Source of the DNA: CAZALT01 sp964485515
GTDB lineage: Bacteria; Actinomycetota; Acidimicrobiia; Acidimicrobiales; Acidimicrobilacustridaceae
Reading direction: 5' to 3'
Length of the DNA stretch: 10,694 nucleotides
NCBI GenBank assembly: GCA_964485515.1
Contig: CAZALT010000120.1
Span: forward strand, 1 to 10,694
The position numbers and the translations under genes are program-made. This document shows, piece by piece, positions 1-6,213 of this stretch (its first letter is position 1; the number at the start of each line of letters is the position of its first letter). A model generated the notes under the pieces. The model was not told the origin of the DNA, searched no databases, and saw nothing but the letters and a program-made list of their open reading frames with translations.

Positions 1-198
1 CCGAACGAGCAGGACGACGATCACGCCACTCGTGAGCAGGGACCGACAGGTTCCGGTTCCGCCTCACCCCCAAGACCGGGACCCGACTGGCCGAGCGTGC
101 CCAGGGCGGGTCCAGGGCCCACACCACCCACTCCCGGCTTGGGCTACCCGTCGGAGTGCGACCCACTGATCGCAGTGACAGCCCATAGGGTCAAGCCG
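1..198. other. Left-edge segment with no supported gene
   Basis: The + frame of the downstream lipoprotein stays open back to the window edge, but its translation here is proline/glycine-rich and unlike a folded protein, so it is read as GC-driven openness rather than coding sequence. On the - strand a GTG at 24 would begin a short hydrophobic run (Ile-Val-Val-Leu-Leu-Val) that leaves the window after eight codons. This could be the first residues of a leftward secreted or membrane protein, but there is too little to call. No clear terminator or promoter is visible. Confidence 0.4.
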
Positions 199-750
199 AT
201 GGAGCGCGAACCGGAGACCTTCGGCGGCGGACTGGCGGGCCATGAGACGCGTCGGGATCGGGCGCTTCGAACCGTGATGCTCGTCTTGGTAGTGGTCCTC
301 GCGGCCGCATCGGCGTGTTCTTCAGAGAGTGACCGGCGCGTGGCATCAACGACGAGTGAGTCGACATCCACCACCAGATCGGTCGCTGCCACGGTGCCAG
401 CCGTCCCGACAGGCACCAAGGACTGCGGAACACAGAACGCAATGGTCGGATGGCCAACCACCTTTGCCCCACCACCCAATCCGTACGCTTGCGTCCTCGA
501 TGCCCTCGCCGATGGCACACCTGCGCAGATGAGCTCGATCTCCGCCGGCGACCACGACAGCCCACGCGAGACCGAAGACGGATACAGGATTCCGACCAGA
601 CGGATCGTCACCTGGCTCGTACTCGACAGGCACGAGGTCCAGGTGACGACCGATCTGACCGAGGACGGAGGCGCCTCGAGCACGCAGACCTGCACGGACC
701 TCGTGGTAGCCGACGACTATTCGCCCCCGCAGGGGATCGACTGTTCATAG
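199..750 (+). CDS. Small secreted lipoprotein, function unknown
   Basis: A 183-residue protein starting at ATG 199. The N-terminal region carries several arginines (residues 18-24), followed by a hydrophobic stretch (about 26-38) and a lipobox-like AASAC with Cys40 as the predicted lipidated residue. This is the layout of a type II (lipoprotein) signal peptide, so the mature protein should be anchored on the outer face of the membrane. After Cys40 comes a Ser/Thr-rich linker (about 41-62), then a compact domain with four cysteines (76, 98, 165, 182) that could form two disulfides. The frame is open further upstream, but starting earlier would bury the signal peptide; an AGGG lies nine bases before the chosen ATG. 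GTG 274 or ATG 277 are possible later starts but would drop the positively charged region. I do not recognise the family. Similar short lipoproteins with a CVLDAL-like motif are, from memory, common in Acidimicrobiia and other actinobacteria. Confidence 0.72.
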   Translation: MEREPETFGGGLAGHETRRDRALRTVMLVLVVVLAAASACSSESDRRVASTTSESTSTTRSVAATVPAVPTGTKDCGTQNAMVGWPTTFAPPPNPYACVLDALADGTPAQMSSISAGDHDSPRETEDGYRIPTRRIVTWLVLDRHEVQVTTDLTEDGGASSTQTCTDLVVADDYSPPQGIDCS

Positions 751-910
751 GTCCACCAACCGGCGGTCGGACACACCCAAGGCCTTCCCGGGCAGCTCGC
801 AGGACAGGCGTAGAAAGGCCATCAACTCCACAGGCCTCAGGCCGTATCTCGACCGTGACGATGTGCTCGGCGGCCGTTGCACTCGCTCCTCCAGGAGGAT
901 GTCGAGCCCC

Positions 911-939
911 ACCGATCCTGTGCAGGCGATCGGATCGGT
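911..939. repeat. Alternative inverted repeats (hairpin) before the propeller gene
   Basis: ACCGATC at 911-917 is the exact reverse complement of GATCGGT at 933-939. A competing pair, CCGATC 912-917 with GATCGG 928-933, gives a shorter loop. The two pairings are mutually exclusive and share the left arm. No T-tract follows. It could be a weak terminator for the lipoprotein gene, an operator, or chance in GC-rich DNA. Confidence 0.35.
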
Positions 940-953
940 CCTCCTGCCGTCGA

Positions 954-974
954 CCGCCAACCGCCAACCGCTAA
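954..974 (+). repeat. Three tandem heptamers (CCGCCAA, CCGCCAA, CCGCTAA)
   Basis: Two identical 7-bp units at 954-960 and 961-967 are followed by a third with one change at 968-974. They run directly into TAATGT (972-977), a possible -10 element 43 bases before the ATG at 1020. They may be a protein-binding direct repeat, but a chance micro-repeat is equally possible. Confidence 0.35.
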
Positions 975-1004
975 TGTTTCGCCGACTAGAGCGACAACCA
1001 CCTC

Positions 1005-1010
1005 GGGGAG
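1005..1010 (+). promoter_or_regulatory. Ribosome binding site of the propeller gene
   Basis: GGGGAG sits nine bases before ATG 1020. It supports that start and places the twin-arginine motif seven residues into the protein, as expected for a Tat signal. Confidence 0.6.
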
Positions 1011-1019
1011 ATCGGCGGC

Positions 1020-2036
1020 ATGAGCAGCGAAACTTGGTCACGACGCAAGGCCATCGGCGTCGGCGGAGCGGTCGTCGGCGGAGCGTGGATCGCACCTCAC
1101 CTCATCTCCACACCGGCAGCCGCCGCGCAGTCGGTGACGTCGCGGTGGGTGGCCGCGGGAGGACGCCCGCAAGAAGGCGGAGTGGTGTGGACCTCGCCCG
1201 AGGGTGCGAACTGGGCCACGGTGGCGACCTTCCCCCAGCAAGGCGCGAACGCGGTCGCCACCGACGGCCAGGGTCGTTGGCTTGCGGTCGGCGATGGAGC
1301 ATGGACGTCACTCGACACCGTCACCTGGTCCGCCACCACGAGCTCGCTTCCGAGCGATTCGGAGAGCGTCGCAACCGACGGCACCGGCACCTGGATCGCC
1401 CCGGGCCACGACTTCCAGGCATTTGAGCCGATGGTGATGGTGACGACCGACCTCGGAGCCACGTGGTTCACCATCGTCCTCGAACCCACCGGGTTCGCGG
1501 TCGCCGTGGCGAGCGACGGCAATGGTCGCTGGGTCGTCGTCGGCGACCAGATGGAGGGCATGGGCGGTGTGTGGCTCTCCACGGACGCTTTCGCCACGAC
1601 CATTCCGACCGTCGTCCCCGAGGGCTTCAGCGCGTATGACGTCGCCACCGATGGCACGGCGCACTGGGTCGCCGTCGGCTCGGGGGTCTGGACCTCAGCC
1701 GACGCGGGCGAGACCTGGGAGGCACCGGAGGTCGAGTTCGAGGCGACATCGGTTGCCACCGACAGCAAGGGCACGTGGGTCGCGGTCGGCTACTCGGGCG
1801 TCTGGCGCTCGACAGACAGCGGTGCCACCTGGACGCAGACAGCCACGCCGGTGGAGGTGGACGCGAACTCGGTCGCCACCGATGGCACCCGGTTCGTCGC
1901 CGTCGGCTACGAAGGGTCCTGGTTCTCCGACGACCACGGCATCACCTGGACTGCGTCACCCACCTCGGCGATCAGCGGGGACGGCAGGGACGTGGCGTCG
2001 GACCTGCTCCTTCCCCTGCCGGGCTCGCCACCCTGA
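1020..2036 (+). CDS. Tat-exported seven-bladed beta-propeller protein
   Basis: 338 residues. The N-terminus has a twin-arginine leader: SRRKAIG at residues 7-13, a glycine/alanine-rich hydrophobic core, and a PAAAAQS cleavage region near residue 36. The rest is built from repeats of the type VATDGxGxWVAVGxxGVWTSxDxGxTW, with seven W-containing units beginning near residues 43, 78, 116, 162, 207, 244 and 284. This resembles BNR/Asp-box or Ycf48-like propellers. The first unit lacks the leading VATDG strand, while the chain ends with an orphan DVASD (324-328). This fits a closed ring in which the C-terminus completes blade 1. The protein should act outside the membrane, probably as a binding or scaffolding domain. 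No hydrolase active site is recognisable, so no enzymatic role is assigned. It is convergent with the SET gene, with stops 8 bp apart. Confidence 0.82.
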   Translation: MSSETWSRRKAIGVGGAVVGGAWIAPHLISTPAAAAQSVTSRWVAAGGRPQEGGVVWTSPEGANWATVATFPQQGANAVATDGQGRWLAVGDGAWTSLDTVTWSATTSSLPSDSESVATDGTGTWIAPGHDFQAFEPMVMVTTDLGATWFTIVLEPTGFAVAVASDGNGRWVVVGDQMEGMGGVWLSTDAFATTIPTVVPEGFSAYDVATDGTAHWVAVGSGVWTSADAGETWEAPEVEFEATSVATDSKGTWVAVGYSGVWRSTDSGATWTQTATPVEVDANSVATDGTRFVAVGYEGSWFSDDHGITWTASPTSAISGDGRDVASDLLLPLPGSPP

Positions 2037-2044
2037 AGTCGGGA

Positions 2045-2434
2045 TCAGCTTGCGCCGGGCTCGACGTCCTGCACCGGGTCGAACCAGAGCTCGGTGGTGC
2101 CCCCGTTCGAGTAGTCGACGGTGAGCTCTTCTCCCGGATCGATGTCGCGCACCGCGATGATGCGCAACACCTCATCTGCCTGGTCGAGCTCCCACGTCAC
2201 GTTGCCCGCGGGGTCGTGGTTGTAGAGCGACCCGAGGCCGAGGGCGAGCGCGCCGTCCTCGCCGTCCCAGTCGAAGTAGTAGCCGTAGAGCACCGTCTCG
2301 TCGATCAGGGGCAGCTGATCGCCGGGCAGCACCATCATCGGACACGTCTCGACGACCTCGCCCTGCGCTCGGGCGACGGTCGTGAACACGCCACGACCCG
2401 CGATGTCGGATTCGCCCACTTCCAGTGCACCCAT
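2045..2434 (-). CDS. Stand-alone SET-domain protein (putative lysine methyltransferase)
   Basis: 129 residues from ATG 2434, almost exactly one SET domain. The expected motifs are in order: GRGVF at 13-17 (SAM-binding loop side), YNH at 71-73 with Asn78 matching the NHxxxxN region of SET proteins, and GEELTVDY at 101-108 with the catalytic-type tyrosine. There are no pre-SET or post-SET zinc-binding cysteines. Family members transfer methyl groups from S-adenosylmethionine to protein lysines; the substrate of bacterial stand-alone versions is usually unknown, and so it is here. It lies directly downstream of the ABC exporter on the same strand (46 bp after that stop), so the two are probably cotranscribed. 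A GTG at 2464 would add ten residues and shorten the gap to 16 bp. I preferred the ATG because the SET fold begins right after it, and neither start has a strong ribosome site. Confidence 0.85.
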   Translation of the reverse strand: MGALEVGESDIAGRGVFTTVARAQGEVVETCPMMVLPGDQLPLIDETVLYGYYFDWDGEDGALALGLGSLYNHDPAGNVTWELDQADEVLRIIAVRDIDPGEELTVDYSNGGTTELWFDPVQDVEPGAS

Positions 2435-2480
2435 GGCGACATCGTCGCAGAGGCTGCGATCCACCCGCGACAGGCGTGCG

Positions 2481-4409
2481 TCACAGCTGGACGTCGACGA
2501 CCTCGCCCGTCTGCACGCGCCACAGCGCGGCGTACAGGCCGCCCGTCGCGACGAGCTCGTCGTGGGTGCCGGCCTCGATGACCCGACCGGCCTCCATCAC
2601 GTGGATGCGGTGGGCATGGCGGATGGTGGAGAGGCGGTGGGCGATCACGAGGGTCGTCCGGCCGGTCGACACCTTGACCAGGGACCGCTGGATGGCGGCC
2701 TCGGTCTCGTTGTCGATCGCCGAGGTCGCCTCGTCGAGCAGGAGGACGGCTGGATCGCGCAGCAGGGCCCGGGCGATGGTCAGCCGCTGGCGCTGGCCGC
2801 CCGAGAGCTTCTGGCCCCGCTCCCCCACGACGGCGGCGAGTCCGCCCGGGAGCGCCCGGATGAACCCGGCCGCCTCGGCCAGCTCGGCCGCCTCCCAGAT
2901 CTCCTCGTCGGTGGCGTCCGGCCGCCCGTAGGCCAGGTTCTCCCGGACGGTGCCGTGGAACAGGAAGACGTCTTGCGACACGAACCCCGTGGCACCCCGC
3001 AACGAGGTGAACGTGAGCTCGTCGATCGGGTGGTCGTCGACCGTGATCGAACCGCTGGTCGGCTCGTACAGCCGCAACAGGAGCTTGATGACCGTCGACT
3101 TGCCGGCGCCCGTCGCGCCGACGATGGCATGGGTCTCCCCCGCCGGCACGTGGAGCGAGAAGCGGTCGAGCACCATGGCGGACGGCGAGTCGTGCGGGTC
3201 CTTGTCGAGGTCGCCGTCCAGGTCGCTGTCGGGGCCGAGCTCGCGGTCGGGGCCCGCGTACGAGAACCGGACGTCGTCGAAGCGGATGTCGCCCCGAACC
3301 GGGGGCGGCAGCTCGGCGGTGCCCGGCACGATCGTGGGCTCGACTTCGAGCAGTCCGAAGATGCGACGGCACGACGCCATCGCCCGCTGGTACAGGTCGA
3401 GAATCATCCCCAGCTGGGTGAGGGGCCAGAGCAGACGCTGGGTCATGAACACGAGCACCGAGAACAGGCCGACGGCCAGCTCACCTTCGATGACGGCGCG
3501 GCCACCCACGACCAGCGTCATCGTGAAGCCGACCAGGATGGCGATGCGGATGAGCGGGATGAACGCGCTCGAAAGGCGGATGGCGTCGCCGTTGGTCACC
3601 CGATAGTCGTCGCTGTCGACGGCGACACGGGCGACCTCGCGCTCCTCACCGTTGAACGCCTTGATGGTGGCCATGCCACCCAGGCTGTTGGTCAACGTGT
3701 CCGCGATCCGCCCGGTGGATGCCCGCACCGCGTCGTAGTGGGGCTGGAGCCGTCTCTGGAAGAAGAGCGAGCCGACGATGATGACCGGGATCGGCAGGAA
3801 GGCAAGCACGGTGAGCTGGGGCGAGATGATCGAGAAGGTGATGCCGATGAACACGACGTTGGCCGCGGTCTGGATGATGTCGTCGGCGCCCACGTCGAGG
3901 AACCGCTCCAGCTGGTTCACGTCGTCGTTGAGCACCGTCATGAGCCCGCCCGACGAATGGTCCTCGAAGGCAGCCATCTCGAGCGACTGCACGTGGCCGA
4001 ACACCTCCATGCGCGTCTCGTGCTCGATGCTCTGGGCCAGGTTCCGCCACGTGACGTGGGCGATGTACTGCGTGAGCGATTCCGCCAACCAGGCGATGAC
4101 CGTGATGACCGCCAGGATCGAGAGCTGGGTGAACCGGTCCTCGACGCCGAACATCTTGCCGACGAACGACTCGCCCTCGTTGACGACGACGTCGACCGCG
4201 GCACCGATGAGCAGCTCTGGCGCCACATCGCACGCCTTGTTGAGCACCGACATGAACGAGGCGAACACGACCTTGCGTCGATGGGTACCGGCGTTGCGCC
4301 AGAGGTCCTTCAACGGAGGTGTCGTGGAGAGCGGGATCGACGTTCGGGAGGAGATGGCCACTCCGTCGGACGCAGGTGCGGACGAGAGCTCGTCGTCATC
4401 GGTCGACAT
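2481..4409 (-). CDS. ABC exporter half-transporter (fused permease and ATPase)
   Basis: 642 residues from ATG 4409 (a TTG at 4439 is in frame but less likely). The N-terminal half (about 45-345) is the six-helix transmembrane domain of type IV exporters. The C-terminal half is a nucleotide-binding domain: A-loop Tyr384, Walker A GATGAGKST 431-439, Q-loop Gln479 in FVSQD, signature LSGGQ 535-539, Walker B VLLLDE 555-560 with catalytic Glu560, D-loop and switch His591. All catalytic elements are intact, so it should be an active ATP-driven exporter working as a homodimer or with a partner outside the window. Substrate cannot be told from sequence; lipid, peptide and drug exporters share this architecture. 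An unusual aspartate-rich insertion (about residues 387-408) lies between the A-loop and Walker A. The SET-domain gene follows on the same strand, and a 57-bp gap separates it from the DUF4395 gene upstream. Confidence 0.93.
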   Translation of the reverse strand: MSTDDDELSSAPASDGVAISSRTSIPLSTTPPLKDLWRNAGTHRRKVVFASFMSVLNKACDVAPELLIGAAVDVVVNEGESFVGKMFGVEDRFTQLSILAVITVIAWLAESLTQYIAHVTWRNLAQSIEHETRMEVFGHVQSLEMAAFEDHSSGGLMTVLNDDVNQLERFLDVGADDIIQTAANVVFIGITFSIISPQLTVLAFLPIPVIIVGSLFFQRRLQPHYDAVRASTGRIADTLTNSLGGMATIKAFNGEEREVARVAVDSDDYRVTNGDAIRLSSAFIPLIRIAILVGFTMTLVVGGRAVIEGELAVGLFSVLVFMTQRLLWPLTQLGMILDLYQRAMASCRRIFGLLEVEPTIVPGTAELPPPVRGDIRFDDVRFSYAGPDRELGPDSDLDGDLDKDPHDSPSAMVLDRFSLHVPAGETHAIVGATGAGKSTVIKLLLRLYEPTSGSITVDDHPIDELTFTSLRGATGFVSQDVFLFHGTVRENLAYGRPDATDEEIWEAAELAEAAGFIRALPGGLAAVVGERGQKLSGGQRQRLTIARALLRDPAVLLLDEATSAIDNETEAAIQRSLVKVSTGRTTLVIAHRLSTIRHAHRIHVMEAGRVIEAGTHDELVATGGLYAALWRVQTGEVVDVQL

Positions 4410-4466
4410 GGTTCGCCACCGTAGGGGTGAGGTCTTCAATCGACCCAGACGACGCCCGATGGGGAA

Positions 4467-4973
4467 TCAGAGGTTCAGGTTGGCGCACTGCACGCAGACG
4501 CGATCGGGCACGATGCCGGTGCGCATGAGCAGCGCGAAGACCTTGCAGCCGAGGCACAGGCCCAGCACAGCTTCGAGCGTGGCGGCGACGGCGAGCATCG
4601 CCAGCACCACACGCCCGGCCGTGTCGTAGCCGGCCAGGAACAGCACCGAGGCGGTGACCGAGAAGGCGACGCCCATCGCCTGGGCGAAGCGCTTGGGCGG
4701 GCCGGCGACGATCTCGCCGCCGAGCCTCGGGGCCACGATCCGGGAGGCGAACAGCGCCAGCGGGCTGTAGCGGGGACCGGCGACGACCCGGGCGACGAAC
4801 CCGTAGACCAGCACCACCACCAGCCATTGGACGTCGAACAGCACGACCGTCCAGGCCACGAGGGCCACCACCGCCGCGACCGTGCGAGCCGCGGTCTCGT
4901 TGACGGTGTCGGGGAATCCGACCCACCGCCGAGCTTGGCGGGTCGGTGGAGTCGCCGTGGTGGGTTCAGACAT
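4467..4973 (-). CDS. DUF4395 integral membrane protein with two CxxC motifs
   Basis: 168 residues from ATG 4973. That start has GAGG (4983-4980) six bases upstream; an upstream in-frame TTG at 4985 is less likely. The PxRFAQ-like segment (93-98, here PKRFAQ) and the CLGC motif (140-143) are typical of DUF4395. About four hydrophobic segments are visible, near 29-46, 49-64, 100-116 and 120-138. A second cysteine pair, CVQC at 160-163, lies near the C-terminus. The paired CxxC motifs suggest thiol/disulfide chemistry or metal binding at the membrane. From memory, DUF4395 genes neighbour thioredoxin and sulfurtransferase genes in other actinobacteria. The start overlaps the end of the rhodanese gene by 8 bp (ATGTCTGA), indicating translational coupling within the dioxygenase-rhodanese unit. 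Biochemical function is unknown. Confidence 0.85.
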   Translation of the reverse strand: MSEPTTATPPTRQARRWVGFPDTVNETAARTVAAVVALVAWTVVLFDVQWLVVVLVYGFVARVVAGPRYSPLALFASRIVAPRLGGEIVAGPPKRFAQAMGVAFSVTASVLFLAGYDTAGRVVLAMLAVAATLEAVLGLCLGCKVFALLMRTGIVPDRVCVQCANLNL

Positions 4974-5422
4974 GGACAACCTCAAGGTGCAGCTCTGCTT
5001 CGGCCGGGACTGCCGGGACTGCCGGGACTGCCGGGAGCTCCCGGGGCCACGGAGCGAGGATCGGCAACCCCGCGTCCCGCCATGCTACGAAGCCGCCGGC
5101 AAGATCAGCCACGCGGGTGAGGCCGATCTGTTCGAGGCTGGCGACGGCAAGCGTCGACGCGTAGCCCTCCTGGCAGGCGATGACGATCGGTAGGTCCGAG
5201 CGGGTGACGATCTCGAGCCGATCGTCACCGGTCGGGTCGAGACGCCACTCGAGCACGTTGCGCTCGATCACCACCGCGTCGACGAACGCGCCGAAGCGGC
5301 GGCGCTGGTCGGATGTCGACGAGCAGACCGCCCCGATCGACGACTGCCGCCGCCGCGTGCGGCTCGAGCAGGGACATCCGCGTGCGCAGATCGGCCACGT
5401 GACGATCGATCGTCGAGGTCAT
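4966..5422 (-). pseudogene. Rhodanese-like sulfurtransferase, interrupted by a frameshift
   Basis: The two halves of a rhodanese domain are in different frames. The N-terminal part starts at ATG 5422, preceded by GGGG seven bases upstream, and encodes about 39 residues ending in LLVDIRP. The C-terminal part continues from about 5307 as QRRRFGAF, VVIERNVLEWRLDP and the active-site loop CQEGYAS, then GGFVAWRDAGLPI, ending at TGA 4968-4966. The frames change at about 5305-5311: after CGA (Arg of VDIR) a single base precedes the CAG that opens the second frame. Intact relatives have VDIRPxxQR there, so a few bases appear to be missing. If intact, the enzyme would carry sulfane sulfur as a persulfide on the loop cysteine. 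The start overlaps the dioxygenase stop (ATGA), and the end overlaps the DUF4395 start. Both flanks look conserved and no other damage is seen, so a sequencing or assembly error is as likely as real decay. The C-terminal tail carries an AVP repeat. Confidence 0.8.
5004..5037. repeat. 9-bp tandem repeat encoding an Ala-Val-Pro tail
   Basis: The unit CCGGGACTG occurs three times (5004-5012, 5013-5021, 5022-5030), followed by a partial fourth copy. On the - strand it encodes repeated Ala-Val-Pro in the C-terminal tail of the rhodanese, after its folded domain. Such a unit keeps frame when its copy number changes, so length variation between strains would be tolerated. Confidence 0.8.
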
Positions 5423-6105
5423 CGGTCGTCCCCGTCGATGCCGGGTGCGGTGCCGACGGGGCCACGTAGCGTCGAGCGCCCGACCTCTTGGGCTCCGTCG
5501 TAGTAGGTCATGGCGGACAGGGGCGGCGCGTACACATGCACCGACGTCGCGGTGGACGACCCACCGTTCACGACCTGGTGGGTGTGGCCTGCCCCGAACC
5601 GGGTCCCTTCGCCACGGGGCCACGTACGCTGACCGGTCGTACCGTCATCGGACACCACAGTCTCGATCAGCTCGCCGGCGACGACGCAGAACGCGCCCGC
5701 CGAGTCGCCGTGGTCGTGCAGGTCGATGCCGGTGCCGGGCGGCCAGTAGATGGTCCACACCTCGTACTCGGGCGTCGACAGCGCGAGCTCCCAATGACGT
5801 TCGCCGGGCGACGGGCTCGGCGTGCCGCGCAGGTCCCACGGGACGGTGACCTCGGCGAGGCCCGAGGCGATGGCCCAGATCCATTCGTCCGCGGTGACCG
5901 GTTCGTGCGCGGTGACCGGTTCGTCCGCGGCGGTAGCGACGAGATCGGAAACCGCGGGCGAGAGCTCGGATGTGTCGCCCGATGGTGTCGATCGGCGCGA
6001 CGACGGGTGCAACGCACGGCTGGCGGCCATGGCCCACGGGTTCGTCATGGCCTCGGCGTTCGCGGTCGGGATCTCGTGTCCACTCATGTCGAGAAGTCCA
6101 TTCAT
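5419..6105 (-). CDS. Cysteine dioxygenase family (CDO/thiol dioxygenase) enzyme
   Basis: 228 residues from ATG 6105; a GTG at 6171 is in frame, but the sequence before 6105 looks non-coding and AT-rich. The cupin core spans roughly residues 75-205. The iron ligands are visible: His130 and His132 in LHDHG and His190 in SVHVYAPP, a three-histidine site. GAGHTHQVVN (171-180) is also typical. Members oxidise cysteine to cysteine sulfinate with O2; some relatives prefer 3-mercaptopropionate, which sequence reading alone cannot exclude. Where the mammalian enzyme has its crosslinked Cys93 there is a glycine (Gly137), as in most bacterial versions. The first 60 or so residues are low-similarity, Ser/Pro/Ala-rich and not part of the usual core, which contains a duplicated VTADEP-like segment. 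It is first in an apparent operon with the rhodanese (ATGA overlap) and the DUF4395 protein. The enzyme is cytoplasmic. Confidence 0.88.
   Translation of the reverse strand: MNGLLDMSGHEIPTANAEAMTNPWAMAASRALHPSSRRSTPSGDTSELSPAVSDLVATAADEPVTAHEPVTADEWIWAIASGLAEVTVPWDLRGTPSPSPGERHWELALSTPEYEVWTIYWPPGTGIDLHDHGDSAGAFCVVAGELIETVVSDDGTTGQRTWPRGEGTRFGAGHTHQVVNGGSSTATSVHVYAPPLSAMTYYDGAQEVGRSTLRGPVGTAPGIDGDDR
5884..5930. repeat. 18-bp tandem repeat (about 2.6 copies) inside the dioxygenase gene
   Basis: Copies begin at 5884, 5902 and 5920; the first two differ at one base. On the - strand they encode a six-residue repeat (DEPVTA / HEPVTA / DEW) just before the cupin core. The period is a multiple of three, so the frame is kept. 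It lengthens a linker or first helix and looks like a recent slippage event. Confidence 0.8.
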
Positions 6106-6145
6106 GGAATCCCGACCTGCAACCTCATATTTAAGGATCCGACAG
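6106..6145 (-). promoter_or_regulatory. Probable promoter/operator region of the dioxygenase operon
   Basis: Reading the - strand toward ATG 6105, the sequence CCTTAAATATGAGG (6137-6124) is a marked AT-rich patch in otherwise very GC-rich DNA. It contains TAAATA-like -10 candidates and is an imperfect palindrome (10 of 14 positions match its reverse complement). It lies about 19 bases before the ATG, in the 108-bp gap after the LCP gene. A convincing -35 box is not seen. An operator for a sulfur-responsive regulator is possible but not identified. Confidence 0.4.
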
Positions 6146-6213
6146 GACACCGACTGCGTCGCCACCTCCACGTCCGGCGCTCCGACGTCCGAATCGACGC
6201 CCTCGCCGCCCGG

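Larger units (their letters stand above)
751..1019. other. Intergenic gap with repeats, upstream of the propeller gene
   Basis: No convincing coding sequence lies in these 269 bases; every open frame across it is arginine/proline-rich in the way of GC-rich shadow frames. It contains a perfect short palindrome at 887-899, alternative hairpins between 911 and 939, and a run of three near-identical heptamers at 954-974. A TAATGT that could serve as a -10 element sits at 972-977, but no good -35 is visible. It probably holds the promoter of the gene at 1020 and possibly a terminator for the lipoprotein. Confidence 0.5.

Noticed and set aside
1..24. Possible - strand start (GTG at 24) of a secreted or membrane protein running off the left edge
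   Set aside because: Only eight codons are visible. The hydrophobic run is suggestive but too short, and no ribosome site is clear.
2382..4424. Long open + strand frame opposite the ABC exporter (680 codons)
   Set aside because: Its translation is Arg/Asp/His/Gly-rich with no recognisable domain. It is the antisense shadow of the GC-rich exporter gene, whose catalytic motifs are all intact.
4966..5274. Reading the rhodanese C-terminal half as a complete small protein from GTG 5274
   Set aside because: It would begin in the middle of the conserved VVIERN motif and lack the first half of the domain, which is present upstream in another frame with its own ATG and ribosome site.
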